DNA of 47,915 nucleotides from Deltaproteobacteria bacterium. GTDB lineage: Bacteria > Desulfobacterota > Deferrimicrobia > J040. This document shows positions 16,983 through 24,462 of the stretch, in pieces. A model generated the notes under the pieces. The model had not been told where the DNA came from, did not search any database, and saw only the letters and a list, made by a program, of their open reading frames with translations. The position numbers and the translations under genes are program-made. The stretch lies in the NCBI GenBank assembly GCA_011773515.1, contig WVXK01000062.1:20836-68750 (forward strand), given 5' to 3'. Position 1 is the stretch's first letter. Every line of letters begins with the position of its first letter.

Positions 16983-17831
16983 ATGTTTATCTCCGTATCG
17001 ACACATATTTTTGTATATCACGATTTTACCGAGGAGTTCATAGATATCCTCGAAGAGAGCGGGGTTACATCGGTAGAGATATTCGCAGTCAACCCCCACT
17101 TCCCCTACAGGGATAAAAAGTATGTCGACAGGATCCTTCAGAGCTTCCGGAATAAGAAGATCACCATACAATCCGTCCACTTCCCCCTCTACTTCCACAT
17201 CGATGATATAAAAAAGAACAGGTGGCTCTCGCTCTCATCGGAAGATGAGGAGCTGAGACTCTCGAGTATCCGGGAGACGATTGCCGCATCAAAAATCCTC
17301 GACCCCGATACGGGGGGAATACTCGTCGTTCACCCTTCCATCCCGGGGGGAGATATCGGGGGGAAGAGAACTTTTCTCTTCATCGACAGCATGTGGCGGC
17401 TCATCGAAAAGTTACCCGATAACGTCAAAATCGCGATAGAGAACACGACCAGTCCCTCCGGTACTGCATTGAAAACCGTGGAGCTAGCCAGGAGCTTCCC
17501 CGAAGAGCGGGTCGGGGTGTGCAACGACATTGGCCATGCCAACGTCATAGAGTCACCCGCCTACGCCCTCGTCACAACAAACAGCCGCCTCGTGAACATC
17601 CACGTCTCTGACAACGCCGGCGACAGCGACGACCACCTCCCACCCGGGGACGGCGGGGTAAACTGGAACCGGATCATTCAAACCCTGAAAGAGCTCGATT
17701 ACCGTGGCCCCCTCACATTGGAAATTCGAGATCCCCTCAGGGGGGAGGGATCGGATCCTGCCCTCCTGAAAAATTTAATTGATACAAGCGTCGAATACCT
17801 GCAAGGAATCATCGAGGAAAAGAAGCGTTGA
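16983..17831 (+). CDS. TIM-barrel sugar phosphate isomerase/epimerase family protein
   Basis: 282 residues of the AP-endonuclease-2 / xylose-isomerase-like barrel. Typical strands and metal-ligand segments are 'VTSVEIFAVNPHF', 'IQSVHFPLYF', 'ILVVHPSI', 'VKIAIENTTSPSG', 'VGVCNDIGHANVI', 'LVNIHVSDNAGDSDDHLPPGDGG' and 'GPLTLEIRD'. The metal ligands would include the Glu in AIENT, the Asp/His of NDIGHAN and the His of NIHVSDN. It is followed with a 4-base overlap by an AmgK-like kinase, so it probably acts in the same sugar route. The actual substrate is unknown. No clear ribosome site precedes the ATG. Confidence 0.8.
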   Translation: MFISVSTHIFVYHDFTEEFIDILEESGVTSVEIFAVNPHFPYRDKKYVDRILQSFRNKKITIQSVHFPLYFHIDDIKKNRWLSLSSEDEELRLSSIRETIAASKILDPDTGGILVVHPSIPGGDIGGKRTFLFIDSMWRLIEKLPDNVKIAIENTTSPSGTALKTVELARSFPEERVGVCNDIGHANVIESPAYALVTTNSRLVNIHVSDNAGDSDDHLPPGDGGVNWNRIIQTLKELDYRGPLTLEIRDPLRGEGSDPALLKNLIDTSVEYLQGIIEEKKR

Positions 17832-18958
17832 ACGTATCGCACCTCCAGAAACTGTTCTTCCGGGCAGGAGTAAATCCCGGGACGGTCAAATCGATCGAAG
17901 AGCTTCGCGGGGATGCATCGACGAGAACCTACTTCAGGGTCACCCTGGAGGGGAAAGACGGGGCCGGCGATGCTACCACCACCATGGTCATGATGAAATA
18001 TCCCGCATCCCATGTCGTCGATGGGGAGCTTGCATACCTCAACGTCCACCGGTACATGACGGCTGCCGGCATACCGGTCCCCCGGGTCTACCTCCACATA
18101 CCCGAAGAAGAGATCCTTCTGCTCGAAGACGCCGGTGACACGACACTGGAGGATATGGTCGAAAAAATAGGTTTTGGCCGGAAGGTGACTGAAATCTACG
18201 AAGACGCGATAGACCAGATCGTTGCGGTACAGCGAAGGGGGTCGCGCTGTCTCGACGGGCGGGCGCTGCCTTCCAAACACTCCTTCGATTTTGATAAGCT
18301 CATGTGGGAAATGAATTTTCTGGCCACATGGGGGCTTGAAAAACTTGAATCCGTGAGAGGAAGAAAGAGGGTCGTGTCCGATTTCGCCGTCCACATAGAG
18401 CCGGTCATAAACGACATCATCACCCTTCCCCTCGTTCTCGCTCACCGTGACTACCACAGCCGGAACATAATGGTGCTTCCCGGCGGGGGTATCAGGATCA
18501 TCGACTTCCAGGACGCGCGGATGGGAAGCGCGTATTATGACCTCTCATCGCTTCTTTTCGACTCATACGTGGTCATCCCCGAAAGTAAGAGGGATCGGCT
18601 TTTTTCACGCTACACAGGGCAGGTGGAGGGCGAGCCTTTTGCGACGTGGAAATCAGGAGAAGAGCATTTCGACAATCTTTTCACTATGGCTATCCAGAGG
18701 AACCTGAAAGCCCTGGGAACCTTCTTCTTCATGTTTCATGGCAGGGGAGACGGCAGGTATCTCAGGTATGTCGGCCCGACCATAACCTACCTCAGGGAGA
18801 ATCCCGTTCTCAAAAACAAATATGGACGCCTATCGGCTCACATACTACCGCTTCTGGAATCGCTTGCTGATCAAATAAAGAACAAGGGGGGAGGTTTCAT
18901 TGAAGGCTATGATCCTCGGGGCAGGCCTGGGGACCAGGCTCCGTCCTCTGACGTTTGA
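17828..18958 (+). CDS. amgK: AmgK-like sugar kinase (aminoglycoside phosphotransferase fold)
   Basis: 376 residues from TTG 17828, which overlaps the previous stop. The protein-kinase-like APH fold is shown by LVLAHRDYHSRNIMVL (catalytic Asp and Asn) and 'IRIIDFQDARMGSAYYDLSSLL' (metal-binding Asp). This wording is close to AmgK, the anomeric kinase that makes MurNAc-1-phosphate (and GlcNAc-1-phosphate) in the Pseudomonas recycling route. The next gene is a sugar-1-phosphate nucleotidyltransferase, the usual MurU partner. NagZ, Slt and AnmK nearby support the same reading. The gene name is by analogy; another sugar or heptose kinase role is possible. Confidence 0.72.
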   Translation: MNVSHLQKLFFRAGVNPGTVKSIEELRGDASTRTYFRVTLEGKDGAGDATTTMVMMKYPASHVVDGELAYLNVHRYMTAAGIPVPRVYLHIPEEEILLLEDAGDTTLEDMVEKIGFGRKVTEIYEDAIDQIVAVQRRGSRCLDGRALPSKHSFDFDKLMWEMNFLATWGLEKLESVRGRKRVVSDFAVHIEPVINDIITLPLVLAHRDYHSRNIMVLPGGGIRIIDFQDARMGSAYYDLSSLLFDSYVVIPESKRDRLFSRYTGQVEGEPFATWKSGEEHFDNLFTMAIQRNLKALGTFFFMFHGRGDGRYLRYVGPTITYLRENPVLKNKYGRLSAHILPLLESLADQIKNKGGGFIEGYDPRGRPGDQAPSSDV

Positions 18959-19865
18959 GCTTCCAAAGCCGGTCATTCCCGTTCTTGGAAGGCCCTTGAT
19001 CTCATACAACATCGAATTCCTCAGCGCATGCGGGGCAAAAGAGTTCGTCATCAATCTCCACAGAATCCCCGGCATAATAAAAAATAAGATCAGCAGGTGG
19101 GGCGGTTTCAAAGGGAAAATCTCCTACATAATCGAACCGGACATTCTCGGAACGGGAGGTGGACTGAAAAATGCCGCCTTTCACTTCGGCGGCGAAAAGT
19201 TTTTTATCATCGCAAACAGCGACACCATTCTCGATTTCGACCTGAAACAGGTCATCCGCCACCACAGGTCTCACCGGGCAGCAGCTACGATGGTTCTGTT
19301 CCCCCTCGGAGATGAAGAATACACACCCGTGTACCTCGATGAAAAAAACAGGCTCCTGTCGATCGGCAAAAGGCCCGATGAATTCGCATACTGCGGTTTT
19401 TACTCCGGCCTATCCCTCTTCTCGCCGGAGATCCTCGACCTTCTGCCACCGGGGAAATCGTGTATCATCCAGAACGGCATCGTGCCGGCGAGAAAAAAGG
19501 GGATGGTGATTCACGGTTTCATGGCCGACGGGCTGTTCCTTGAGTTCGGAACGCCTGCAGACTACCTGAAAAGCACCCTGCAGCTCATGGAGGCGCGCCC
19601 GGAGACTGTGCAGGCAGAATCGGAAACAGTCTCGATCATCCCTCCCGTCAGGATCGCCGACGAAGCTCACCTCGGAAAAGATATCCGCCTTGGACCTTTC
19701 GTGTCGGTGGAAGGGGGAGCAACCATCGGAGACGGATCCACCGTTCGGCACTCGATCATCTGGGAAAACGGGAAAGTCGAAAAAGATGCCCTCATCGAGG
19801 ACTCGATCGTAACGCCCACGAGGACGGTGAAATGCCCGCCCCAGAGAAGAAAGGATCTTTCGTGA
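18900..19865 (+). CDS. murU: Sugar-1-phosphate nucleotidyltransferase, MurU-like, with hexapeptide tail
   Basis: 321 residues from TTG 18900, preceded by GGGGGGAGG with 5-base spacing; ATG 18909 would cut into the first strand. The nucleotide-binding signature GAGLGTRLRPLTFELPKPV is at the N-terminus, and metal-binding Asp occurs in 'IIANSDTIL'. Residues about 235-305 form a left-handed beta-helix-like hexapeptide segment (VRIADEAHLGKDIRLGPFVSV onwards), which Pseudomonas MurU (about 220-230 residues) lacks. It overlaps the AmgK-like gene by 59 bases. Making UDP-MurNAc from MurNAc-1-phosphate is the likely job, but GDP-mannose or heptose nucleotide synthesis cannot be excluded. Confidence 0.65.
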   Translation: MKAMILGAGLGTRLRPLTFELPKPVIPVLGRPLISYNIEFLSACGAKEFVINLHRIPGIIKNKISRWGGFKGKISYIIEPDILGTGGGLKNAAFHFGGEKFFIIANSDTILDFDLKQVIRHHRSHRAAATMVLFPLGDEEYTPVYLDEKNRLLSIGKRPDEFAYCGFYSGLSLFSPEILDLLPPGKSCIIQNGIVPARKKGMVIHGFMADGLFLEFGTPADYLKSTLQLMEARPETVQAESETVSIIPPVRIADEAHLGKDIRLGPFVSVEGGATIGDGSTVRHSIIWENGKVEKDALIEDSIVTPTRTVKCPPQRRKDLS

Positions 19866-19968
19866 GGCAGGCGGCTTTCCCGCCGGCTGTAGAGAAACAG
19901 GGAGCTGACCATTCCCTGCCGGTTCAGGCCGTCTGATGAAGGAAAAAGAGGGGGGAATTCTCTACCGC

Positions 19969-21165
19969 TCACCGCCGGTGCAGATACCTCATCAGGCTCT
20001 GAAAGTTCGTTCCCGGCGTGATCCTGCCCAGGATCGACTTGCCTCCGCCGGTAAAAGAGGACGTGTCGACCGGTATTCCCGCAAGACACAGGTAACCGAG
20101 ATAGGCAAACGCAGCAGACTCGACAAAGTCGGGGGCGACTTTTGTCCCGCGTGATGTGACCACACTCCCGGCGGGCACGAGCCCGGCCAGGGCAGACATC
20201 AATGCATCGTTTTTCGCCCCACCGCCTCCCACATACAGGCACGATAGAGGGTGCGCTCCCATCTCCCCCAGAAACCGGGCAACACAGGAAGCGGTATAGT
20301 ATGTAAGGGTCGCTATGACATCCTCCCCTGAAAGGCCCCGCTTTCTCGCGTTTGAGAGGATTTTCCCCAGAAGCTTCTCCCCGTAGGTTTCCCTTCCCGT
20401 TGAAGCCGGCTTTTTCTTCTTCAGGAAGCCGTCCCTTTCCTCGATGAAGCGCAGCAGACCACGGGAAGGGGTCCCCTTCATCGCAATTTTCCCGCCCCTG
20501 TCGAAGGTTTTTCTCCCCCCCGTGTAAAACTTCACCGCTCCGTCCAGGAGCATGTTGCCGGGACCCGTGTCCGATGCCGTGACAACCTTCCCATTTCTCA
20601 CGATCGTGATGTTCCCTATCCCCCCGATATTGAGAAAGGCGCTCGTTTTCTTCACACCTTTCAAAAGAAGCGCGTGAAAAGGCGGCGCAAGGGGCGCTCC
20701 TGAGCCCCCGGCGGCAACATCGGCACGACGAAAGTCCGATACCACGGTGAGCCCCGTGATACGGGAGACAACCGAGGCGTCGCCCGCCTGGAGGGTAAAG
20801 GAATACCTTCCCTTCCCCACCCTCTCCCTTTCGGGATAGTGGGCGATCGTCTGCCCGTGATAGGCGATCGCAGCATTCGAAAGCGGCCTGTTTCCGAACC
20901 TCTTTTCGATAAACCCCGCGACTTTCACACCGACAAAGTTCCCGTGGGCGGCACAGAACCTGAGATACTCTCTTTTTGACAATTCGCGTTTTTCCTGAAA
21001 CCGAATGATCTCCTCATGGAGCTTCCTGGGAAAGGGATAGGAGGCGCACTCAAGGGCTGCCCAATCGGGATTCCTGCCGCCGGAAAAGGAAAGGAGGGAG
21101 ATGTCGACACCGTCACCGGATGTGCCCGTCATCACGCCGGTAATGAGTATCTTTCTTTTCCTCAT
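19969..21165 (-). CDS. anmK: Anhydro-N-acetylmuramic acid kinase
   Basis: 398 residues. AnmK opens the 1,6-anhydro ring and phosphorylates to give MurNAc-6-phosphate. The phosphate-binding signature VMTGTSGDGVDISLLSF is at the N-terminus; 'CAAHGNFVG', 'AIAYHGQTIAHYP', 'DFRRADVAAGGSGAPLAPPFHALL', 'FLNIGGIGNIT', 'DTGPGNMLLDG' and 'YVGGGGAKNDALM' are family segments. ATG 21165 overlaps the stop of the SAM hydrolase gene (ATGA). It is the last gene of the gmhA-led operon. In AmgK/MurU organisms a MurNAc-6-phosphate phosphatase (MupP) is also needed, but neither that nor the MurQ etherase is in this window. Confidence 0.95.
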   Translation of the reverse strand: MRKRKILITGVMTGTSGDGVDISLLSFSGGRNPDWAALECASYPFPRKLHEEIIRFQEKRELSKREYLRFCAAHGNFVGVKVAGFIEKRFGNRPLSNAAIAYHGQTIAHYPERERVGKGRYSFTLQAGDASVVSRITGLTVVSDFRRADVAAGGSGAPLAPPFHALLLKGVKKTSAFLNIGGIGNITIVRNGKVVTASDTGPGNMLLDGAVKFYTGGRKTFDRGGKIAMKGTPSRGLLRFIEERDGFLKKKKPASTGRETYGEKLLGKILSNARKRGLSGEDVIATLTYYTASCVARFLGEMGAHPLSCLYVGGGGAKNDALMSALAGLVPAGSVVTSRGTKVAPDFVESAAFAYLGYLCLAGIPVDTSSFTGGGKSILGRITPGTNFQSLMRYLHRR

Positions 21166-21953
21166 GTCCTGGATATCTCCACGCGATCCCCCCTGTACAA
21201 GCCCAGGTTGGAGGAGGCATCACCCCGATTGATGCAGATCTCTATCCTCTCAAAGCTGCCGGGCACAAGTGCCGGCAGGCCGGATGCCACATCAGAAAAG
21301 GTGCCAGCAGCAACCGCTCTCAACCCGTTGATCAGAAACTCACTCTTTTCTCCGGCAAAAGAGTGGAACGTTGAGGATTGGATGCTCGTTATGACGTTGC
21401 CGAAGGAGTCTACAAAGAGTACCGTCCCCTCGATCGTGTCACCGGACCATACCTGGCCGGGAAGCTCGATCTGCACGATCCCTTCCACCCTTTCGCCTAA
21501 TTTTTCCGGTGCAACCCCCAGGGACAGGTGGGATGCAACGGGAGCAAAGATATCCCGTCCGTGAAACGTTTCGCAGCCCGTGTGGAAGGTGTATTCCCCG
21601 GGAACGATTTTATACGCGGCCACGATTCCGTCACTGGCGGCGGCAGGGTACATGATCCCGTTGTCGGGACCAACGAGGGTATACCTCCTCGTCATGACGA
21701 TCAGCGCTTCTCTTGCACCGCCAACACCGGGATCCACGACGGAGAGAAATATCGACCCCTCGGGAAACCAGGGAAGCGAAGAACAGAGGAAAAAGGCACC
21801 CAGGGTGACATCGAAGGAGGGGACCGAGTGGGTCAGGTCGACAATGCAGACACGGGGGTGTATTCCATGAATTACCCCCCTGACAATTCCCGGATAGGGA
21901 GAATCAGAACCAAAGTCAGACAGAAAAGCGATAAGGTCACTTCTTCTCTGCAT
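21162..21953 (-). CDS. SAM hydrolase / SAM hydroxide adenosyltransferase family protein
   Basis: 263 residues from ATG 21953 (AGGTG with short spacing; a TTG at 21977 lies further inside the preceding gene). The family (DUF62) is shown by 'IAFLSDFGSDSPYPGIVRGVIHG', 'VVDPGVGG' and 'LVGPDNGIMYPA', the segments that bind SAM and water or halide. Characterised members hydrolyse SAM to adenosine and methionine; some related enzymes are halogenases. It sits between an unrecognised protein and anmK with overlaps at both ends. Why it is in this operon is not clear. Confidence 0.87.
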   Translation of the reverse strand: MQRRSDLIAFLSDFGSDSPYPGIVRGVIHGIHPRVCIVDLTHSVPSFDVTLGAFFLCSSLPWFPEGSIFLSVVDPGVGGAREALIVMTRRYTLVGPDNGIMYPAAASDGIVAAYKIVPGEYTFHTGCETFHGRDIFAPVASHLSLGVAPEKLGERVEGIVQIELPGQVWSGDTIEGTVLFVDSFGNVITSIQSSTFHSFAGEKSEFLINGLRAVAAGTFSDVASGLPALVPGSFERIEICINRGDASSNLGLYRGDRVEISRT

Positions 21954-22881
21954 CTTCACCTTCGACCAGGGCTGCAACGAGAAGTGGTATCAATATTTCG
22001 TGATGGCCAACCAGGTAGACTCCCCTGCCGCCATCACCGGTCGGCCTCTTTACCACGTTCTCCCACACTCTGTAATGCCTGTTGAAGTCGAGCGCGGCGG
22101 TCGTTATGCTCTTCAGAGGGCGGCCAAGGTTCCTTGCGAGGGAAACCGACTTGAGGAAAACTTCAGGAAGTATCACCGCCGACCCTATGTTCAGATACAC
22201 CCCTTCATCCATTCCCATCACGGCTTCGGTAAAAGCGTGGAAATCCCGGAGAGACCCCGCGCCGATAGATTCGCCATCGGCTTCCGGGTGCATATGGTTT
22301 ATATCGCTCCCTACGGCTACATGGGCCGAGAGACCCACGCCCGTTGCCACGCAGGAGGCAAGGACGCTTGGACCCGCCGGTGTCGAAAATGCCTCCTTTA
22401 TCCTCGAAGCTACCGCGTGCGCCAGCCCCTCGCCCTTCGCGACTCCTTCCTGAATCGCCCTGTTCAGAAACAGAGACGTCTCTTGCGCCATGCCGAAACT
22501 CCCGTCCCGGATCTGTTCTGTTACATCCTCTGACGTGAGCCCCGCCATGGTCAGCTCAACGTCGTGCACGAGAAAGGCACCCGTTACCGCGACGTGATCG
22601 ATGAGTCTGTTCTCGAGAAGCTGGATGATCAAAGAGGAGAGTCCCACCTTCAACACGTGGGCACCGAACCCGGCTACGACTTTCTTGCCCCTTTTCTTTG
22701 CATGCCTGACGCTTCTGACGACGAAGTGGAACTCCTCCCCGCCGAGAATCGGGGGAATGGATTTAAGAAAGCGGGCAAAAGTGGACCCCTTCTCGTACTT
22801 CCCCACAAAGTGTTCCACGCTTACCTTGCTCCTTCTTTCATGAATCGAATATCGCCTGAGCTTCGTCAAATCCAGCGTCAT
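21937..22881 (-). CDS. Conserved protein of unknown function
   Basis: 314 residues, no signal peptide or membrane segment. It has a Rossmann-like look: 'KVVAGFGAHVLKVGLSSLIIQLLEN', then 'HVAVTGAFLVHDVELTMAGLTSEDV', then 'HVAVGSDINHMHPEADGESIG' and 'GVYLNIGSAVILPEVFLK'. The HD, DINHMHP and LVGHHE segments could be a catalytic or metal site. There is a faint resemblance to the deoxyhypusine synthase fold, too weak to use as a name. It follows gmhA by 1 base and overlaps the SAM hydrolase gene by 17, so it belongs to a gmhA-X-SAM hydrolase-anmK operon. I do not assign a reaction. Confidence 0.72.
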   Translation of the reverse strand: MTLDLTKLRRYSIHERRSKVSVEHFVGKYEKGSTFARFLKSIPPILGGEEFHFVVRSVRHAKKRGKKVVAGFGAHVLKVGLSSLIIQLLENRLIDHVAVTGAFLVHDVELTMAGLTSEDVTEQIRDGSFGMAQETSLFLNRAIQEGVAKGEGLAHAVASRIKEAFSTPAGPSVLASCVATGVGLSAHVAVGSDINHMHPEADGESIGAGSLRDFHAFTEAVMGMDEGVYLNIGSAVILPEVFLKSVSLARNLGRPLKSITTAALDFNRHYRVWENVVKRPTGDGGRGVYLVGHHEILIPLLVAALVEGEDAEKK

Positions 22882-22882
22882 C

Positions 22883-23470
22883 TCACTCTTTCCTCTTGTA
22901 ATTCTTAAACAGCATCATATCCGTCATGTCGCAGAGTATATGCCCCACCACGATGTGCGCCTCCTGAATTCTCGGCGTGTATTCCGAGGGTATGACGAGG
23001 GGAAGATCAACGAGGTCGATCAGCTTTTTACCTTTTACCGACGTGAGACCCACCGTTACGATCTCCATCTTCTTTGCGGCCCTGACTCCCTTCAGTATGT
23101 TTTGAGAGGCGCCGCTGGTTGAAATTGCAATCGCAACGTCTCCCCTGTTTCCAAGAGCCTTTATCTGCTTGACGAAAATCTCGGAAAATCCATAGTCGTT
23201 TCCGATCGAGGTTATCACCGAGGTGTCGGTAGTCAGTGCAATCGCGGGAAGCGGGGGCCTCTCGATCATAAACCGGTTAACAAATTCCGCTGCTATGTGC
23301 TGCGAATCCGCCGCACTTCCGCCGTTGCCGAACAGAAGGAGCTTGTTGCCCCTCCGGAGGGCCTCGGTAATGATCTTGGCTGCGTCGATGATCGGCTCAA
23401 CCAGTTCATCGGCCACCTTCAATATCAGATCTGCAGATTCTTTGAATTGTTTCAGGACCTGCTTTCTCAT
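22883..23470 (-). CDS. gmhA: Phosphoheptose isomerase (SIS domain)
   Basis: 195 residues, normal for GmhA. It converts sedoheptulose-7-phosphate to glycero-manno-heptose-7-phosphate for the lipopolysaccharide core. The SIS domain shows LLFGNGGSAADSQHIAAEFVNRF, 'ALTTDTSVITSIGNDYGF', 'GDVAIAISTSGASQNIL' and the C-terminal 'EAHIVVGHILCDMTD' with the metal and active-site Glu/His. It indicates an outer membrane with heptose-containing LPS. GAGGGGAA precedes the ATG, and a promoter candidate lies about 28 bases upstream. It leads the operon that ends with anmK. Confidence 0.93.
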   Translation of the reverse strand: MRKQVLKQFKESADLILKVADELVEPIIDAAKIITEALRRGNKLLLFGNGGSAADSQHIAAEFVNRFMIERPPLPAIALTTDTSVITSIGNDYGFSEIFVKQIKALGNRGDVAIAISTSGASQNILKGVRAAKKMEIVTVGLTSVKGKKLIDLVDLPLVIPSEYTPRIQEAHIVVGHILCDMTDMMLFKNYKRKE

Positions 23471-23497
23471 TTCCCCTCGTCCGGAAAGAATAAGATG

Positions 23498-23526
23498 AAA
23501 ATATCCTCCCCACGCTACCCGGTCAA
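23498..23526 (-). promoter_or_regulatory. Candidate sigma-70 promoter for the gmhA operon
   Basis: On the minus strand TTGACC (23521-23526) and TATTTT (23498-23503) are 17 bases apart. The predicted transcription start, near 23491, leaves about 20 bases before the gmhA ATG, enough for its GAGGGG ribosome site. An inverted repeat (CCCGGT / ACCGGG, 23518-23543) covers the -35 element. Confidence 0.45.
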
Positions 23527-23543
23527 GGGAAAAAAATACCGGG
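23518..23543. repeat. Inverted repeat CCCGGT-N14-ACCGGG over the gmhA promoter
   Basis: Perfect 6-base arms at 23518-23523 and 23538-23543 overlap the -35 box of the candidate gmhA promoter. It could be a repressor site, but short palindromes in GC-rich DNA are also frequent by chance. Confidence 0.5.
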
Positions 23544-23633
23544 ACAGAGTCAAGGCAGGGGATAAGCGGTGGCCAGCAACGGGGGGAGCCAAGAAACGCA
23601 GGCCTCTTGCATTACCGCTTTCGGGAAATTGAA

Positions 23634-23662
23634 TTGACTTTGGAAAAGTTGTGTTTGAAAAT
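23634..23662 (+). promoter_or_regulatory. Weak promoter candidate for the CoA-binding / thioredoxin genes
   Basis: TTGACT (23634-23639) and GAAAAT (23657-23662) are 17 bases apart in an AT-rich stretch just before the CoA-binding gene. The -35 is good and the -10 poor. The leader would be about 18 bases long. Confidence 0.28.
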
Positions 23663-23686
23663 TGAAAAGTGAAGGCGGGAGGCAGC

Positions 23687-24094
23687 ATGGTTGAGAACAC
23701 TATCATTCGGGCCCTCAGGGAAACCACCGTCATAGCGGTCGTCGGGCTATCGGATAACGCCGATCGCCCGTCCCACCAGGTGGCAAGGTATCTCCGGGAA
23801 AATGGTTACCGGATCATCCCCGTCAACCCCACCATACCCGAAGTGCTGGGGCAAAAGTCGTACCCCGATCTTCAAAGCATCCCTGAAAAGGTGGATCTCG
23901 TTGACGTGTTCAGGAAATCGGATGATATCCCCCCCATCGCCGAGCAGGCCGCGTTGATTGGCCCGAAGTTTTTCTGGATGCAGCAGGGAATAGAAAACGA
24001 GCACGCCAGGGAGTTTCTTGAATCCAAAAACATCACGGTTATAATGAACAGGTGCATTAAAATTGAGCACGCACGGTACCGCAAGAAACTTTAG
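23687..24094 (+). CDS. CoA-binding domain protein (YccU-like)
   Basis: 135 residues from ATG 23687, preceded by GGGAGG with 4-base spacing; an upstream GTG at 23669 is less likely. It is a single Rossmann-type CoA_binding domain: 'TTVIAVVGLSDNADRPSHQVARYLRENGYRIIPVNPT', then 'VDLVDVFRKSDDIP', 'FWMQQGIEN' and the terminal 'VIMNRCIKIEHARY'. Proteins of this type are small, cytoplasmic and of uncertain function. It is followed 44 bases on by thioredoxin, probably co-transcribed. Confidence 0.87.
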   Translation: MVENTIIRALRETTVIAVVGLSDNADRPSHQVARYLRENGYRIIPVNPTIPEVLGQKSYPDLQSIPEKVDLVDVFRKSDDIPPIAEQAALIGPKFFWMQQGIENEHAREFLESKNITVIMNRCIKIEHARYRKKL

Positions 24095-24138
24095 CAGGCA
24101 ATGAGCATCGAACTGTAAAAATTCGACTGGAGGGTAGG

Positions 24139-24462
24139 ATGGGTGGAAAAATTGTCAGTCTCGACGAAACCAGTTTCAACGACCTGATCAAGAAAGATGA
24201 GCCGGTGCTCGTTGATTTTTGGGCTCCCTGGTGCGGCCCGTGCAAAGTTATCGCTCCCCTGATCGAGCAGGTTGCCGAGGAGATGGAGGGCCAGGCATCC
24301 TTTGCCAAGGTAAACGTCGACGAGCACCCGGAAATTGCCACGAAGTTCGGCATAAGGGGGATACCCACGCTCATTGTTTTCCGTAACGGGGAAATCAAAG
24401 GGCAGCTCGTGGGAGCAAATCCGAAAGAAAATATCCTTCAATTGATCAAGAAGGCAATGTGA
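24139..24462 (+). CDS. trxA: Thioredoxin
   Basis: 107 residues, the classic single-domain size. The redox site WCGPC has cysteines at 32 and 35, with the buried Asp in LVDFWAPWCGPCK and the cis-proline in IRGIPTLIVF. It reduces cytoplasmic protein disulfides. GGAGGG stands 4-5 bases before the ATG. Its stop overlaps the GTG start of a thioredoxin-fold lipoprotein. Confidence 0.96.
   Translation: MGGKIVSLDETSFNDLIKKDEPVLVDFWAPWCGPCKVIAPLIEQVAEEMEGQASFAKVNVDEHPEIATKFGIRGIPTLIVFRNGEIKGQLVGANPKENILQLIKKAM

Noticed and set aside
19898-19918. CAGGGA-N9-TCCCTG hairpin between the convergent murU-like and anmK genes, considered as a terminator
   Set aside because: The stem is short and not followed by a T-run on either strand, so it does not support a terminator call.
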